Origin: CAYJAB01 sp964368305
GTDB taxonomy: Bacteria > Bacillota_I > Bacilli_A > Erysipelotrichales > Erysipelotrichaceae
Direction of reading: 5' to 3'
Length of the DNA: 64,000 bases
NCBI GenBank assembly: GCA_964368305.1
Contig: CAYJAB010000006.1
Location: forward strand, 1 to 64,000
Numbering within the stretch: the stretch's first letter is position 1; every line of letters begins with the position of its first letter. The position numbers and the translations under genes are program-made. Of this stretch, positions 35,273-43,273 are shown one piece after another. Below the pieces are notes generated by a model. That model was not told where the DNA came from. It did not search any database and saw nothing but the letters and a program-made list of their open reading frames with translations.

Positions 35273-36292
35273 TTATTTCTTTCTATTTTGTAAATTTTGA
35301 AGCAATACTGCAATTACAATAATTGATCCACTGATTGCTCCATTTAAGAATGACGAAACGTCTGCACTTGTAAGAATATTACTAATAATTTTGAACATTA
35401 ATACACCAAGGAATGTTCCCATTATTTTTCCTTTACCCCCACTCATTGCAGTTCCACCAATCGCAACAGCTGCGATTGCTTCCATTTCATATCCAACTGC
35501 TGCATTTGCGGATGCAACTGCAGTTAAACGAGAGGCATATAATACCGCTGTAAGACCACACATCATTCCTGTGATTGAAAATACTGCAGTCTTAATAAAA
35601 TCAACATTAATCCCTGCTAAACGCGCTGATGTTTCATTGCTTCCAACCGCATAAATATGTTTACCTAATTTTGTTCTTTTCATAATAATATTGAAAATAA
35701 TTGAAATGATAATAAAGAAAATCATCATATATGGAATTTTGACATCCCCAATTTCAATGCCCCCGATTGCGATTTGTCTAAAGCTATCATATACTTCACG
35801 ACTTACAGTGAATGGTCCGCCTTGTCCATAAAAGTTAATAATGGAACGACATGCGGTTTGCATCGCTAATGTCGCAATCATTGCAGGAAGGTGTCCTTTA
35901 GAAACAAGCAGTCCATTGATTGTCCCAATTACTGCTCCTCCTAACACACAAAACGCTAACATAATCCACACATTTCCTGTCGCATTTAATACATTAATAC
36001 CAAATCCACCTAAAATCGCTACTTGTGACCCCACTGAAATATCAATTTGTCCTGCAGAGATTACCATACTCATCCCCATTGCAATAATCCCAATCATTGC
36101 ACTTTGTACAAAGATGTTCGAAATATTATTCCATGTGAAGAAGTTTTGATTTAATGTTGCTGCAATCATAACCAACAGTACAAAAGATAACCAATAACTA
36201 TAATCTTGAACGATTTTTCTCATTATTTCTTTTGAACTTAGTCCTTCAAATTTTTTAAATAAGTTTGATTGTATATTTTTAAGCATCGACAC
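35273..36292 (-). CDS. CUT2 sugar ABC transporter permease (RbsC-like)
   Basis: This is the membrane subunit of the second CUT2 sugar importer. The 339-residue protein has eight to ten hydrophobic segments, the motifs AGQIDISVGSQVAILGG, LPAMIATLAMQTACRSI, YAVGSNETSARLAGI and EAIAAVAIGGTAMSGGKG, as in RbsC and XylH. Its start overlaps the ATPase gene by 14 bases. Ribose, xylose or inositol are plausible substrates; the sequence does not decide. Confidence 0.9.
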   Translation of the reverse strand: MSMLKNIQSNLFKKFEGLSSKEIMRKIVQDYSYWLSFVLLVMIAATLNQNFFTWNNISNIFVQSAMIGIIAMGMSMVISAGQIDISVGSQVAILGGFGINVLNATGNVWIMLAFCVLGGAVIGTINGLLVSKGHLPAMIATLAMQTACRSIINFYGQGGPFTVSREVYDSFRQIAIGGIEIGDVKIPYMMIFFIIISIIFNIIMKRTKLGKHIYAVGSNETSARLAGINVDFIKTAVFSITGMMCGLTAVLYASRLTAVASANAAVGYEMEAIAAVAIGGTAMSGGKGKIMGTFLGVLMFKIISNILTSADVSSFLNGAISGSIIVIAVLLQNLQNRKK

Positions 36293-37778
36293 TTACCCCC
36301 TTGCTCCCTGTAGAATACAACATAATATCTTTTTCATTTAATTCACTACGATTTAATTCTGCAGAAATTTTCCCTTTGTAAAGCACTAAACATCTATCTG
36401 CCACTTTGTAAATTTCTGGAAATTCTGCACTAAACACAATAATTGACTTCCCTTGTTTCGCTAATTTTAAAATTAAGTGATAAATTTCAAACTTTGCACC
36501 TACGTCAATCCCTTGTGTTGGATTATCAAACAACATCACATTCGCATCCGCTTCAAGCCATCTTCCTAAAATTACCTTTTGTTGATTTCCACCTGATAAA
36601 GAAGTAATCGGATTATGCGGATTTCCAACTTTAATTTTCATTGCAGCTTGTTGTTTATTAAACCGTTCTGCTTCTGTTTTATGACTAATCAATAACTTCT
36701 TATGCTTTGTATTAATATGTGCCATTGATAAATTATCATAGATAGATAAATCATTAAAGATTCCTCTTTCTTTTCTCATGCGTGGCACAAGTGCTACACC
36801 TTGTTTCATAAAATGAATAATCTTAGATGATTTCTTCATTTTCTTATCTTTAATAATAATTTCTCCACTATACGGATGCGCACCAAACAAAGCATCCGCT
36901 ATCGCTTCACGTCCAGAACCTTGAAGTCCTGTAATCGCCAATATTTCACCTTTTTTTAACTCAAAATTAATATCATGAAACAACTTACTTGTTAAGTTGC
37001 GCACTGAAAGTAAAACCTCTTCTTGTCCATAATTTTCTTTATTATCAAATGAATCATCTGCCAAAGTATGACCAATCATCATTTCTGTAATTTCGCTTTC
37101 AACAACTTCGCTAAATTTTCCCTCTGCAATATAGTTTCCATCACGCATTATAAAATATGTTTTACAAATCTCAAATAATTCTGGCATCTTATGCGATATA
37201 AAGATAAAACAAACACCTTCCTCACTTAATTGCCTCATGATATTAAACAAACTTTCAATTTCATTTGTTGATAAAGCAGTCGTAGGTTCATCCATGATAA
37301 TTAGCTCAGACTTAAACAATAATGATTTCGCTATTTCAATGAGTTGTTTTTCAGCTGCAGATAAGTTAACTACATATTCATGTGGATTAATACTTATTTG
37401 CATTCTCTTAAATACTTCATTACAACGATCCACCATCTCTTTTGTTTGTGTTAAACCATTTTTAGTAATTTCATTTGCTAAAAACATGTTTTCCACAACA
37501 GAAAGCTCATTACACAGATTTAACTCTTGATGAATAAATCGAATTCCATATTTGCTCGCTACTTGTGCGTTTGAAATATGCACTTTTTTTCCATCAATAA
37601 ATATTTCCCCTTTTGTCGGTTGCAAAGCACCCGCTAAAATATTCATTAAAGTAGACTTTCCAGCACCATTTTCCCCAAGTAATCCAACAATGTTTTTTGA
37701 TTCAATTTTAAAATCAACGTTGTTTACAGCGCGAACCGGACCAAAGTCCATTACAATTTTCTTCATTTCTACAATCAT
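36279..37778 (-). CDS. CUT2 sugar ABC transporter, double ATP-binding protein (RbsA-like)
   Basis: This 499-residue protein has two fused ABC domains. Domain 1 has Walker A GENGAGKSTLMN, signature LSAAEKQ and Walker B LIIMDEPTTAL. Domain 2 has a degenerate Walker A (GLQGSGREAIADALFG) with intact signature LSGGNQQKVILGRWL and the Walker B region VMLFDNPTQGIDVG. In that Walker B the usual Glu after Asp is Asn, so domain 2 is probably not catalytic. It lies between the binding-protein and permease genes. Confidence 0.9.
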   Translation of the reverse strand: MIVEMKKIVMDFGPVRAVNNVDFKIESKNIVGLLGENGAGKSTLMNILAGALQPTKGEIFIDGKKVHISNAQVASKYGIRFIHQELNLCNELSVVENMFLANEITKNGLTQTKEMVDRCNEVFKRMQISINPHEYVVNLSAAEKQLIEIAKSLLFKSELIIMDEPTTALSTNEIESLFNIMRQLSEEGVCFIFISHKMPELFEICKTYFIMRDGNYIAEGKFSEVVESEITEMMIGHTLADDSFDNKENYGQEEVLLSVRNLTSKLFHDINFELKKGEILAITGLQGSGREAIADALFGAHPYSGEIIIKDKKMKKSSKIIHFMKQGVALVPRMRKERGIFNDLSIYDNLSMAHINTKHKKLLISHKTEAERFNKQQAAMKIKVGNPHNPITSLSGGNQQKVILGRWLEADANVMLFDNPTQGIDVGAKFEIYHLILKLAKQGKSIIVFSAEFPEIYKVADRCLVLYKGKISAELNRSELNEKDIMLYSTGSKGVSVDA

Positions 37779-37807
37779 AATTTGACTCCTTTATTATATT
37801 TAACAAG

Positions 37808-37832
37808 AAAGTTGGCCGATTTGACCAACTTT
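37808..37832 (-). terminator. Intercistronic stem-loop after the second sugar-binding protein gene
   Basis: An 8-bp stem (37825-37832 with 37808-37815) and nine-base loop between the binding-protein gene and its ATPase gene. The T run is poor, so it is more likely an mRNA-stabilising or partial terminator element. Confidence 0.55.
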
Positions 37833-37857
37833 CAATCTTTCTTATAGTAAATTATTA

Positions 37858-38931
37858 TTATTCAAAAATACTATAACGTTCAGTATAGATATCGCTTGAA
37901 GTATAAGTAGCGAAATCATTGTCTACTGTTCCACCTGAATTCGCAATAGAGAATACAGGAATTAAGTATGTACCATCTACAACTTCAGCACCCGTATATG
38001 CTTCACCTGTTGCTGTAGAAACTCCTAAACGAATCGCTTCACGAATCATGCTTGGAGCGAAATAAGTAGTAAATAATTTAGTTGTTAATTCAGTATTATC
38101 AAATTTTTCTAATGTTTCTTTACGTCCACCTACTGATGTAATTAAACGTAAGTTATCTAAAGAAGCTTCCCCTGTATATCCTTCAAGAGCATTCATAAGA
38201 CCATCTGTGATTTCATCATCATGTGTAACGATTAAATCTAATGCTTCAATTTCTTCAACAGAAGAACCAGCTAACCAGTCTTCCATTTGAGTTTGAGCAG
38301 TTTCAGAACTCCAGTTTGTTACGAAAGTTTCTTTTACTTGTACAAATTTAGCTGGATCAACGATTGCATCAAAATTTGCAGAACGTTGAACACCTACTGT
38401 AGAAGCATCCCCAATGAAACGTAAGTAATTAACTACATCATCTTCAGCATAGTATTCAGTAACATAATTACCCATTAAATCACCGATTCCGTAGTTATCC
38501 CCCATGATATCTCCTACGAAAGTTTCAGCAGTAAATCCATCAATTAAACGGTCATAAATTACTAATTTAATTCCAGCATCTGTAATAGATTGAGCAGCAC
38601 TACGTAATGCTTCCCCTTCCATTGGCCATAAAACGATAACATCAGGATCTTCATTTGCGATTAAGTTTTCGATTTCTGTAATTTGACTTGCAGCTTCTAG
38701 ACCATCTTTAACGATTACTTCTACATCATCTCTACTAGCATTAATTTCTTCAGCTTCAGCTCTAGCATGTGCTAAGCTTTCCCCAGTGAAGCCATGGTCT
38801 CCAGATGGAGTTACAACACCGATTACATATTTTTCAGTTTCTGGTGTTTCTGGATCTGTGTTTGTAGTTGTACATCCAACGATAGATAATGCAAGTACTG
38901 AACAAAGAACCAATTTTAAGATTTTCTTCAT
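37858..38931 (-). CDS. CUT2 sugar-binding lipoprotein (RbsB/XylF-like)
   Basis: This is the substrate receptor of the second CUT2 importer. It starts MKKILKLVLCSVLALSIVGC, a lipoprotein signal with lipobox IVGC, followed by a Thr/Pro/Glu linker. The 357-residue type I periplasmic-binding fold shows IGVVTPSGDHGFTG, IENLIANEDPDVIVLWPMEG and LIVTHDDEITDG. Aromatic and acidic residues are consistent with sugar binding. It is first of the transporter genes, 41 bases after lacI. The sugar is unknown. Confidence 0.9.
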   Translation of the reverse strand: MKKILKLVLCSVLALSIVGCTTTNTDPETPETEKYVIGVVTPSGDHGFTGESLAHARAEAEEINASRDDVEVIVKDGLEAASQITEIENLIANEDPDVIVLWPMEGEALRSAAQSITDAGIKLVIYDRLIDGFTAETFVGDIMGDNYGIGDLMGNYVTEYYAEDDVVNYLRFIGDASTVGVQRSANFDAIVDPAKFVQVKETFVTNWSSETAQTQMEDWLAGSSVEEIEALDLIVTHDDEITDGLMNALEGYTGEASLDNLRLITSVGGRKETLEKFDNTELTTKLFTTYFAPSMIREAIRLGVSTATGEAYTGAEVVDGTYLIPVFSIANSGGTVDNDFATYTSSDIYTERYSIFE

Positions 38932-38971
38932 TTCTTTTCCTCTTTCTTTCTTTATGATTAACGCATTGCGC

Positions 38972-39994
38972 TTAATCCATTTTTAACGGGATTGTCGATC
39001 CCCTAATTACAAGATGATGCTCCAATACTTCAACTTTCACATCCTCTTCCTTATTCATTAATTTTTGATGAATTCTTTCCATTGCAGCAACTCCAATTTC
39101 ATAACATGGTTGATGCACTGTTGTGATTTGTGGAATGATCATTTGCGCATATTCTAAATTATCAAACCCCATAATCGAGATATCTTTGGGTACATCAAGA
39201 CCCAATTCTTTAGCGCCTTGATTCGCACCAAGTGCTAAGATATCTGATATACAAAACAATGCTGTTACACGATTTTCACGACTTAAAAAGTCTTTTGCTA
39301 ATCTTCTAGCACTTGAAAACGAATAATCCTTTGAAGCATATATAATGTGATCTTCATCTACCTCAATTTGATATTTTTCACATGCATCAATAAACCCTTT
39401 TTTTCTTAGTTTTGTCGATACATAATCATTTTCACTACTCATCATTCCAATTTTTTTATGTCCGAGTTTTATTAAATACTCTGTTGCTTCATACGCAGCT
39501 TTATAATTATCGATCGAAATACGATCCACTTTTAAATCTGGATTGTATTCACTACAAAACACAACAGGAAACCAATCAAGATAAGGCAGTAAAGATACAT
39601 CGTTTGAATTTGTCGCTAAAACAATTGCCGCATCCGCACGATGCTGCAAAAGTTGCATAAACGCAACATCCTGTTTATCATCTGAATCTGTACTACATAC
39701 AAATGTACTACACTCATATTTTCTTGCAGTCTCACTGATTCCTGTAATAATATTCGCATAATAAGGATTCGTCATATTCGGTGTAATCACTAAAATAACA
39801 CCACTTGTATTCATTCTTAAATTCCTAGCAGATTGATTCGGTTGATACCCCAACTCTTGAATTGCTTTATTCACTTTTTCTTTTGTCTCGGGTTTTACAT
39901 AACATTTATTTGATACAACACGCGAAACAGTAGCTACCGAAACTTTCGCCAACCGTGATACATCGCTAATTGTACTATTGTTTTTCTTGATCAT
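38972..39994 (-). CDS. LacI family transcriptional regulator
   Basis: It likely controls the downstream sugar genes in response to a sugar ligand. The start at 39994 (MIKKNNSTISDVSRLAKVSV) has GGGGAG upstream; an earlier in-frame ATG at 40030 would translate through the operator. The 340-residue protein has the N-terminal helix-turn-helix TISDVSRLAKVSVATVSRVV, the hinge helix NQSARNLR and a periplasmic-binding-like effector domain (ALFCISDILALGA, ISIMGFDNLEYA). A perfect 16-bp palindrome lies just upstream of its ribosome binding site and suggests autoregulation. Confidence 0.93.
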   Translation of the reverse strand: MIKKNNSTISDVSRLAKVSVATVSRVVSNKCYVKPETKEKVNKAIQELGYQPNQSARNLRMNTSGVILVITPNMTNPYYANIITGISETARKYECSTFVCSTDSDDKQDVAFMQLLQHRADAAIVLATNSNDVSLLPYLDWFPVVFCSEYNPDLKVDRISIDNYKAAYEATEYLIKLGHKKIGMMSSENDYVSTKLRKKGFIDACEKYQIEVDEDHIIYASKDYSFSSARRLAKDFLSRENRVTALFCISDILALGANQGAKELGLDVPKDISIMGFDNLEYAQMIIPQITTVHQPCYEIGVAAMERIHQKLMNKEEDVKVEVLEHHLVIRGSTIPLKMD

Positions 39995-40004
39995 AGTCTC
40001 CCCT

Positions 40005-40020
40005 ATGTAATCGATTACAT
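40005..40020. promoter_or_regulatory. LacI-family operator, 16-bp perfect palindrome
   Basis: ATGTAATCGATTACAT is a perfect palindrome with a central CG and also satisfies the cre consensus. It lies in the 5' leader of lacI, about 10 bases before the start codon, and would be a roadblock or autoregulatory site. Confidence 0.75.
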
Positions 40021-40069
40021 CTTTCATCAAAAAAAATGAAAATGCTCGTATTACCCACCCAACAATATC

Positions 40070-40098
40070 AATTTATCATACTGTTTATTTTTTTGCAA
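40070..40098 (-). promoter_or_regulatory. Promoter of lacI and the rbs-like operon
   Basis: On the minus strand TTGCAA (40093-40098), a 17-base spacer and TAAATT (40070-40075). The -35 is overlapped by a cre-like site. Confidence 0.6.
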
Positions 40099-40107
40099 GC
40101 GTTTTCA
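40093..40107. promoter_or_regulatory. cre-like operator between lacI and the PHP gene
   Basis: TTGCAAGCGTTTTCA on the plus strand matches WTGNAANCGNWNNCW at all positions. It overlaps the -35 of lacI and lies about 40 bases upstream of the -10 (40148-40153) of the divergent PHP gene, so one bound repressor could act on both. Confidence 0.72.
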
Positions 40108-40176
40108 TTAAATTAAAATAAATATTCTTCGATTATCAAAATAATGTTATAATTTATCTATTAAAGGAGCCCATTT

Positions 40177-41118
40177 ATGCTAAATAAATCATTTTTAAAA
40201 CACAACAAAACACAGTACAAAGCAAATTTCCATATGCACACAACTGTTTCAGATGGTTCTTATACACCAGAAGAAGCCATACAAGCCTATCAAAAACAAG
40301 GATATTCAGTCCTTGTTATTTCAGATCATGAAATCTATACAAACACTACACAATACGACACAAACAATATGATAGTATTGGGTGGAATAGAAAGAAGTGT
40401 AAAAGCTTTACAAGATGAAGAATTTCACTTCAATGGTATTTTAAATCCACAAACTACAACGAATATTCCCCATGGACACAAAACACCTGTATATCCATAC
40501 GATAATATTGAAGTCATTCAAAAAGTAATTGATGAACTTAAAGAAGATGGAAATTACGTTATCTTAAATCATCCTTCTTGGTCTTGTAATAGAATGAAAA
40601 ATATCCTACAACTTAAAAATTATGATGCAATGGAAGTCTATAATCATGAATCAGAACTTTCTGAAAAAGTTGGATATAGTGAAACCTATGTAGAATCTAT
40701 TATTTGGGAAGACCAAATACTTCCACATCTTGTCGCAACAGATGACAGTCATGGTAAAGGAAGATATGATACCACACGTAACCTCAACGGATTTTTTGGA
40801 GGATGGGTAAACATATGCAGTGAATCTTTCACAAGACAAGCCATATTCAATAACATTCAACAAGGTAACTATTATGCATCTACTGGTGTAACCATTGAAC
40901 AATATGGAATCAAAGACAATAAAATATTTATTCAATGCAGCCCATGTACAAGTGTTACATTTATGATTTCAAAAAGACGCGGCTATACAATAAATGCTAC
41001 AGATGATAATAACACTTACTTTGAATACACACTGCGTGGAAGAGAAGATACTGTTCGAATTATCTGTACAAATGACCAACACAAACACGCTTGGACTACA
41101 CCTTTTAAACTAAAGTAG
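40177..41118 (+). CDS. PHP domain metal-dependent phosphoesterase
   Basis: PHP proteins are metal-dependent phosphoesterases; stand-alone members hydrolyse nucleotides or sugar phosphates. The 313-residue protein begins with the metal motif NFHMHTTVSDGSY (His19, His21, Asp26), then VISDHEIYT, LNHPSW and TDDSHG, giving a complete set of metal ligands. No polymerase domain is attached. TATAAT at 40148-40153 and AAAGGAG at about 40163-40169 precede it. It is divergent from the lacI sugar operon and shares the operator region, so it may belong to the same regulon. Substrate unknown. Confidence 0.85.
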   Translation: MLNKSFLKHNKTQYKANFHMHTTVSDGSYTPEEAIQAYQKQGYSVLVISDHEIYTNTTQYDTNNMIVLGGIERSVKALQDEEFHFNGILNPQTTTNIPHGHKTPVYPYDNIEVIQKVIDELKEDGNYVILNHPSWSCNRMKNILQLKNYDAMEVYNHESELSEKVGYSETYVESIIWEDQILPHLVATDDSHGKGRYDTTRNLNGFFGGWVNICSESFTRQAIFNNIQQGNYYASTGVTIEQYGIKDNKIFIQCSPCTSVTFMISKRRGYTINATDDNNTYFEYTLRGREDTVRIICTNDQHKHAWTTPFKLK

Positions 41119-41150
41119 AAAAACTGTCTAATGTGCTTTTTATTGAGTAT

Positions 41151-41330
41151 ACCGTTTTTTATTGTGCACAATTCACTATAATGTTATAATACTTTTCATA
41201 AAGGGATAAAGGGAAAAATATGAAAAAAACAACAAATATTATGATCAAAGTTATGTTTGCATTCGTTGTAATGTTTACAGCATTTCAATTAAACACAAAA
41301 GAAGCAGCTGCCGCTGTGGGTCAAACTTTT
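41151..41330 (+). repeat. Direct repeat, right copy (LRR gene promoter and signal-peptide region)
   Basis: This is the counterpart of the repeat at 29022, same orientation, with 32 identical bases at 41151-41182 and high similarity through the start codon into the first 30 codons. Confidence 0.85.
41162..41190 (+). promoter_or_regulatory. Promoter of the LRR surface protein gene
   Basis: TTGTGC (41162-41167), a 17-base spacer and a perfect TATAAT (41185-41190), 29 bases upstream of the start codon. Confidence 0.7.
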
Positions 41331-43136
41331 TATCAAGATGCCAGTCTTACTGATAGTAGCGAGTCATCTGCATCATTAAAGTTTGTTATACTAACTGAAG
41401 ATACATCAACAAATACTGGTACAGTAGTTATTAGAGGTACAACTTCTACATCACAAGGGAATTTAATTATTCCTAACACTGTAACTAACAAAGGAATTGA
41501 ATACACGATTACAACTATTGGAGTTTCTGCATTTACAAATACAAATTTTACAAGTATTGATTTAAGTAATGTAATTGGCTTAACAACGATTGAACAAGCA
41601 GCGTTTAAGGGATCACCCATGACAAGCATTAATTTTGGTAATGCAACTAATTTAAAGGTTATTGGTTATCGCGCGTTTGAATCAACTAACATTAGTGAAA
41701 TCAACTTAAGCAATGCAACTAGCTTAACTACGATTGAAGCAGAAGCGTTTAAGAGTTCTGCAGTTAAGCGTGTTAATTTGAGCAACGCCTCAAACCTAAT
41801 AACAATTGGTGATAACGCATTCGGATTTAGTTCACTAAATAGTATTGATTTGAGCAACGCATCTAGTTTAACTACGATTGGCAATGGTGCATTTTCTTAT
41901 AGTTCACTAAACAGTATTGATTTGAGTAACGCATCTAGCTTAACTATGATTGGAGGTAATGCATTCACTAATACATCACTTATAGAAGTTGATTTAACTG
42001 GCTCACCTATGCTTACAACTATTGGATCAGAGGCATTTTTAAAATCAGGTTTATCAAAAATATCATTTGCGGAAACTAATAATCTAACAAATATTTTGCA
42101 GGGCGCATTTAAAAATACCAATCTAGAATTTATTGATTTAAGTGGTGCTACTAATTTAACAAACATTTGGGCGGATGTATTTAAAAACTCTCTATCATTA
42201 CATTCTATTTACTTAGGTTCATTTCCAAATTCTGCCTACTTAGGATTAGAGAACTTACCAACAAGAACAACTGTATATTATCCACATGATCAACAAGATC
42301 ATTTTACTAATGGTGTGCTTGGTTCTACAAAACTTGTTGCATATTACAATTTAACTGTAAATGGTGCACAAATCATTTCATTCCATAGCGGAAACAATGG
42401 TAATAAAGCGAACGTTTCAGAAGGTGTTATTGTAACTATCCTTGTTGATGCAAATAGTGATATAGACGCTTCTATCTTACCAGATGGTATTGAACTTGTT
42501 CCTACTGCAGAAAAATACGTGTATACTTTTGTAATGCCAAATGTAAATACAGTTATTAATCTATCTACAACAACACCACCTATTGTTCCACCTGCACCAT
42601 CAACACACATTCCATTACTATCAAAATTAGAGGTTGCTCATACACCATCTAAAACATTATATGAAACAGGACAAGCACTAAGCTTAACTGGTATTAAAGT
42701 AAATGCTGTCTATGACAATGGATATGTTTATTCTGTAGACCCTAGTGAATTAATGGTATCAGGATTTAATCGTAACCAAGTTGGTGTACAAACAATTACT
42801 GTAGACTATGCTGGATTAACTGCTACTTTCTCAATTACCGTTGAGGATGTAAATGAAGAGACTACAGAAGATACTTTAGAAGAGTCTACTGATGATGATA
42901 ACACTCAAGAAGAAACAACAGAAGACACTACAGAAGACACAGATGATGAAGGTGTAACAGAAACACCTACTACGGATGATTCAACAGATACTGAAACACC
43001 TACAGAACCTACAACTGAAGAAGTTGGTGATACTGACGAAGAAAGTGGAAATACGAGTCTACTTTTAATGGGTGGTATTGCAGTTATCGTAATTGCTGGA
43101 ATTGTATTCTTTGTAGTTAGAAAGAAAAAAGACTAA
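41220..43136 (+). CDS. BspA-like LRR surface protein with Ig-like domain and membrane anchor
   Basis: This is a predicted secreted, membrane-anchored adhesin-like protein of 638 residues. A signal peptide (residues 1-32, ending AAAA) is followed by about ten BspA-type (LRR_5) repeats of 24 residues from about 98 to 337, each of the form TTIGxxAFxxSSLxxIDLSN. Next comes a linker and a bacterial Ig-like (Big_3-type) domain at about 466-545. A Thr/Glu/Asp-rich, highly acidic stalk follows, then one membrane helix near 612-633 and the tail VRKKKD. There is no LPXTG motif before the helix, so it is probably not sorted by sortase A. Function may be adhesion to host or matrix (inference). Confidence 0.86.
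   Translation: MKKTTNIMIKVMFAFVVMFTAFQLNTKEAAAAVGQTFYQDASLTDSSESSASLKFVILTEDTSTNTGTVVIRGTTSTSQGNLIIPNTVTNKGIEYTITTIGVSAFTNTNFTSIDLSNVIGLTTIEQAAFKGSPMTSINFGNATNLKVIGYRAFESTNISEINLSNATSLTTIEAEAFKSSAVKRVNLSNASNLITIGDNAFGFSSLNSIDLSNASSLTTIGNGAFSYSSLNSIDLSNASSLTMIGGNAFTNTSLIEVDLTGSPMLTTIGSEAFLKSGLSKISFAETNNLTNILQGAFKNTNLEFIDLSGATNLTNIWADVFKNSLSLHSIYLGSFPNSAYLGLENLPTRTTVYYPHDQQDHFTNGVLGSTKLVAYYNLTVNGAQIISFHSGNNGNKANVSEGVIVTILVDANSDIDASILPDGIELVPTAEKYVYTFVMPNVNTVINLSTTTPPIVPPAPSTHIPLLSKLEVAHTPSKTLYETGQALSLTGIKVNAVYDNGYVYSVDPSELMVSGFNRNQVGVQTITVDYAGLTATFSITVEDVNEETTEDTLEESTDDDNTQEETTEDTTEDTDDEGVTETPTTDDSTDTETPTEPTTEEVGDTDEESGNTSLLLMGGIAVIVIAGIVFFVVRKKKD
41511..42230 (+). repeat. 72-bp tandem coding repeats (BspA-type LRR)
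   Basis: About ten 24-codon units encode the LRR array. Two consecutive units around 41800-41945 are nearly identical at DNA level, so the array can expand or contract by recombination or slippage in frame. Confidence 0.8.
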
Positions 43137-43149
43137 TTATTTATAACAC

Positions 43150-43193
43150 AAAAAGGTTTCTTTTAGACATTGTTTAAAAGAAATCTTTTTTAG
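43150..43193 (+). terminator. Terminator of the LRR protein gene
   Basis: A 16-position stem with one mismatch or wobble (43150-43165 with 43175-43190) and T run, 13 bases after the stop codon. Confidence 0.85.
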
Positions 43194-43224
43194 TATTGCA
43201 CTTTAATTTCATGGTATATACATT

Positions 43225-43248
43225 AAAAAAGACCGAATCATTTCGGTC
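43225..43248 (-). terminator. Terminator of the GNAT-DUF2156 operon
   Basis: On the minus strand a 7-bp G+C-containing stem (43242-43248 with 43231-43237, four-base loop) is followed by six T. Confidence 0.85.
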
Positions 43249-43273
43249 CTTTAAATTTATAATAGAAATAGAC

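Noticed and set aside
38956..38977. GATTAA/TTAATC inverted repeat between lacI and the binding-protein gene as operator or terminator
   Set aside because: Only six-base arms with a ten-base spacer, no T run and no clear promoter beside it; too weak to call.
40005..40030. LacI start at 40030
   Set aside because: It would place the palindromic operator and the GGGGAG ribosome binding site inside the coding sequence; the start at 39994 gives the conserved N terminus.
41511..42230. Regular 72-bp repeats as a possible CRISPR array or satellite
   Set aside because: They are in-frame LRR codons of one protein with diverged units and no unique spacers.
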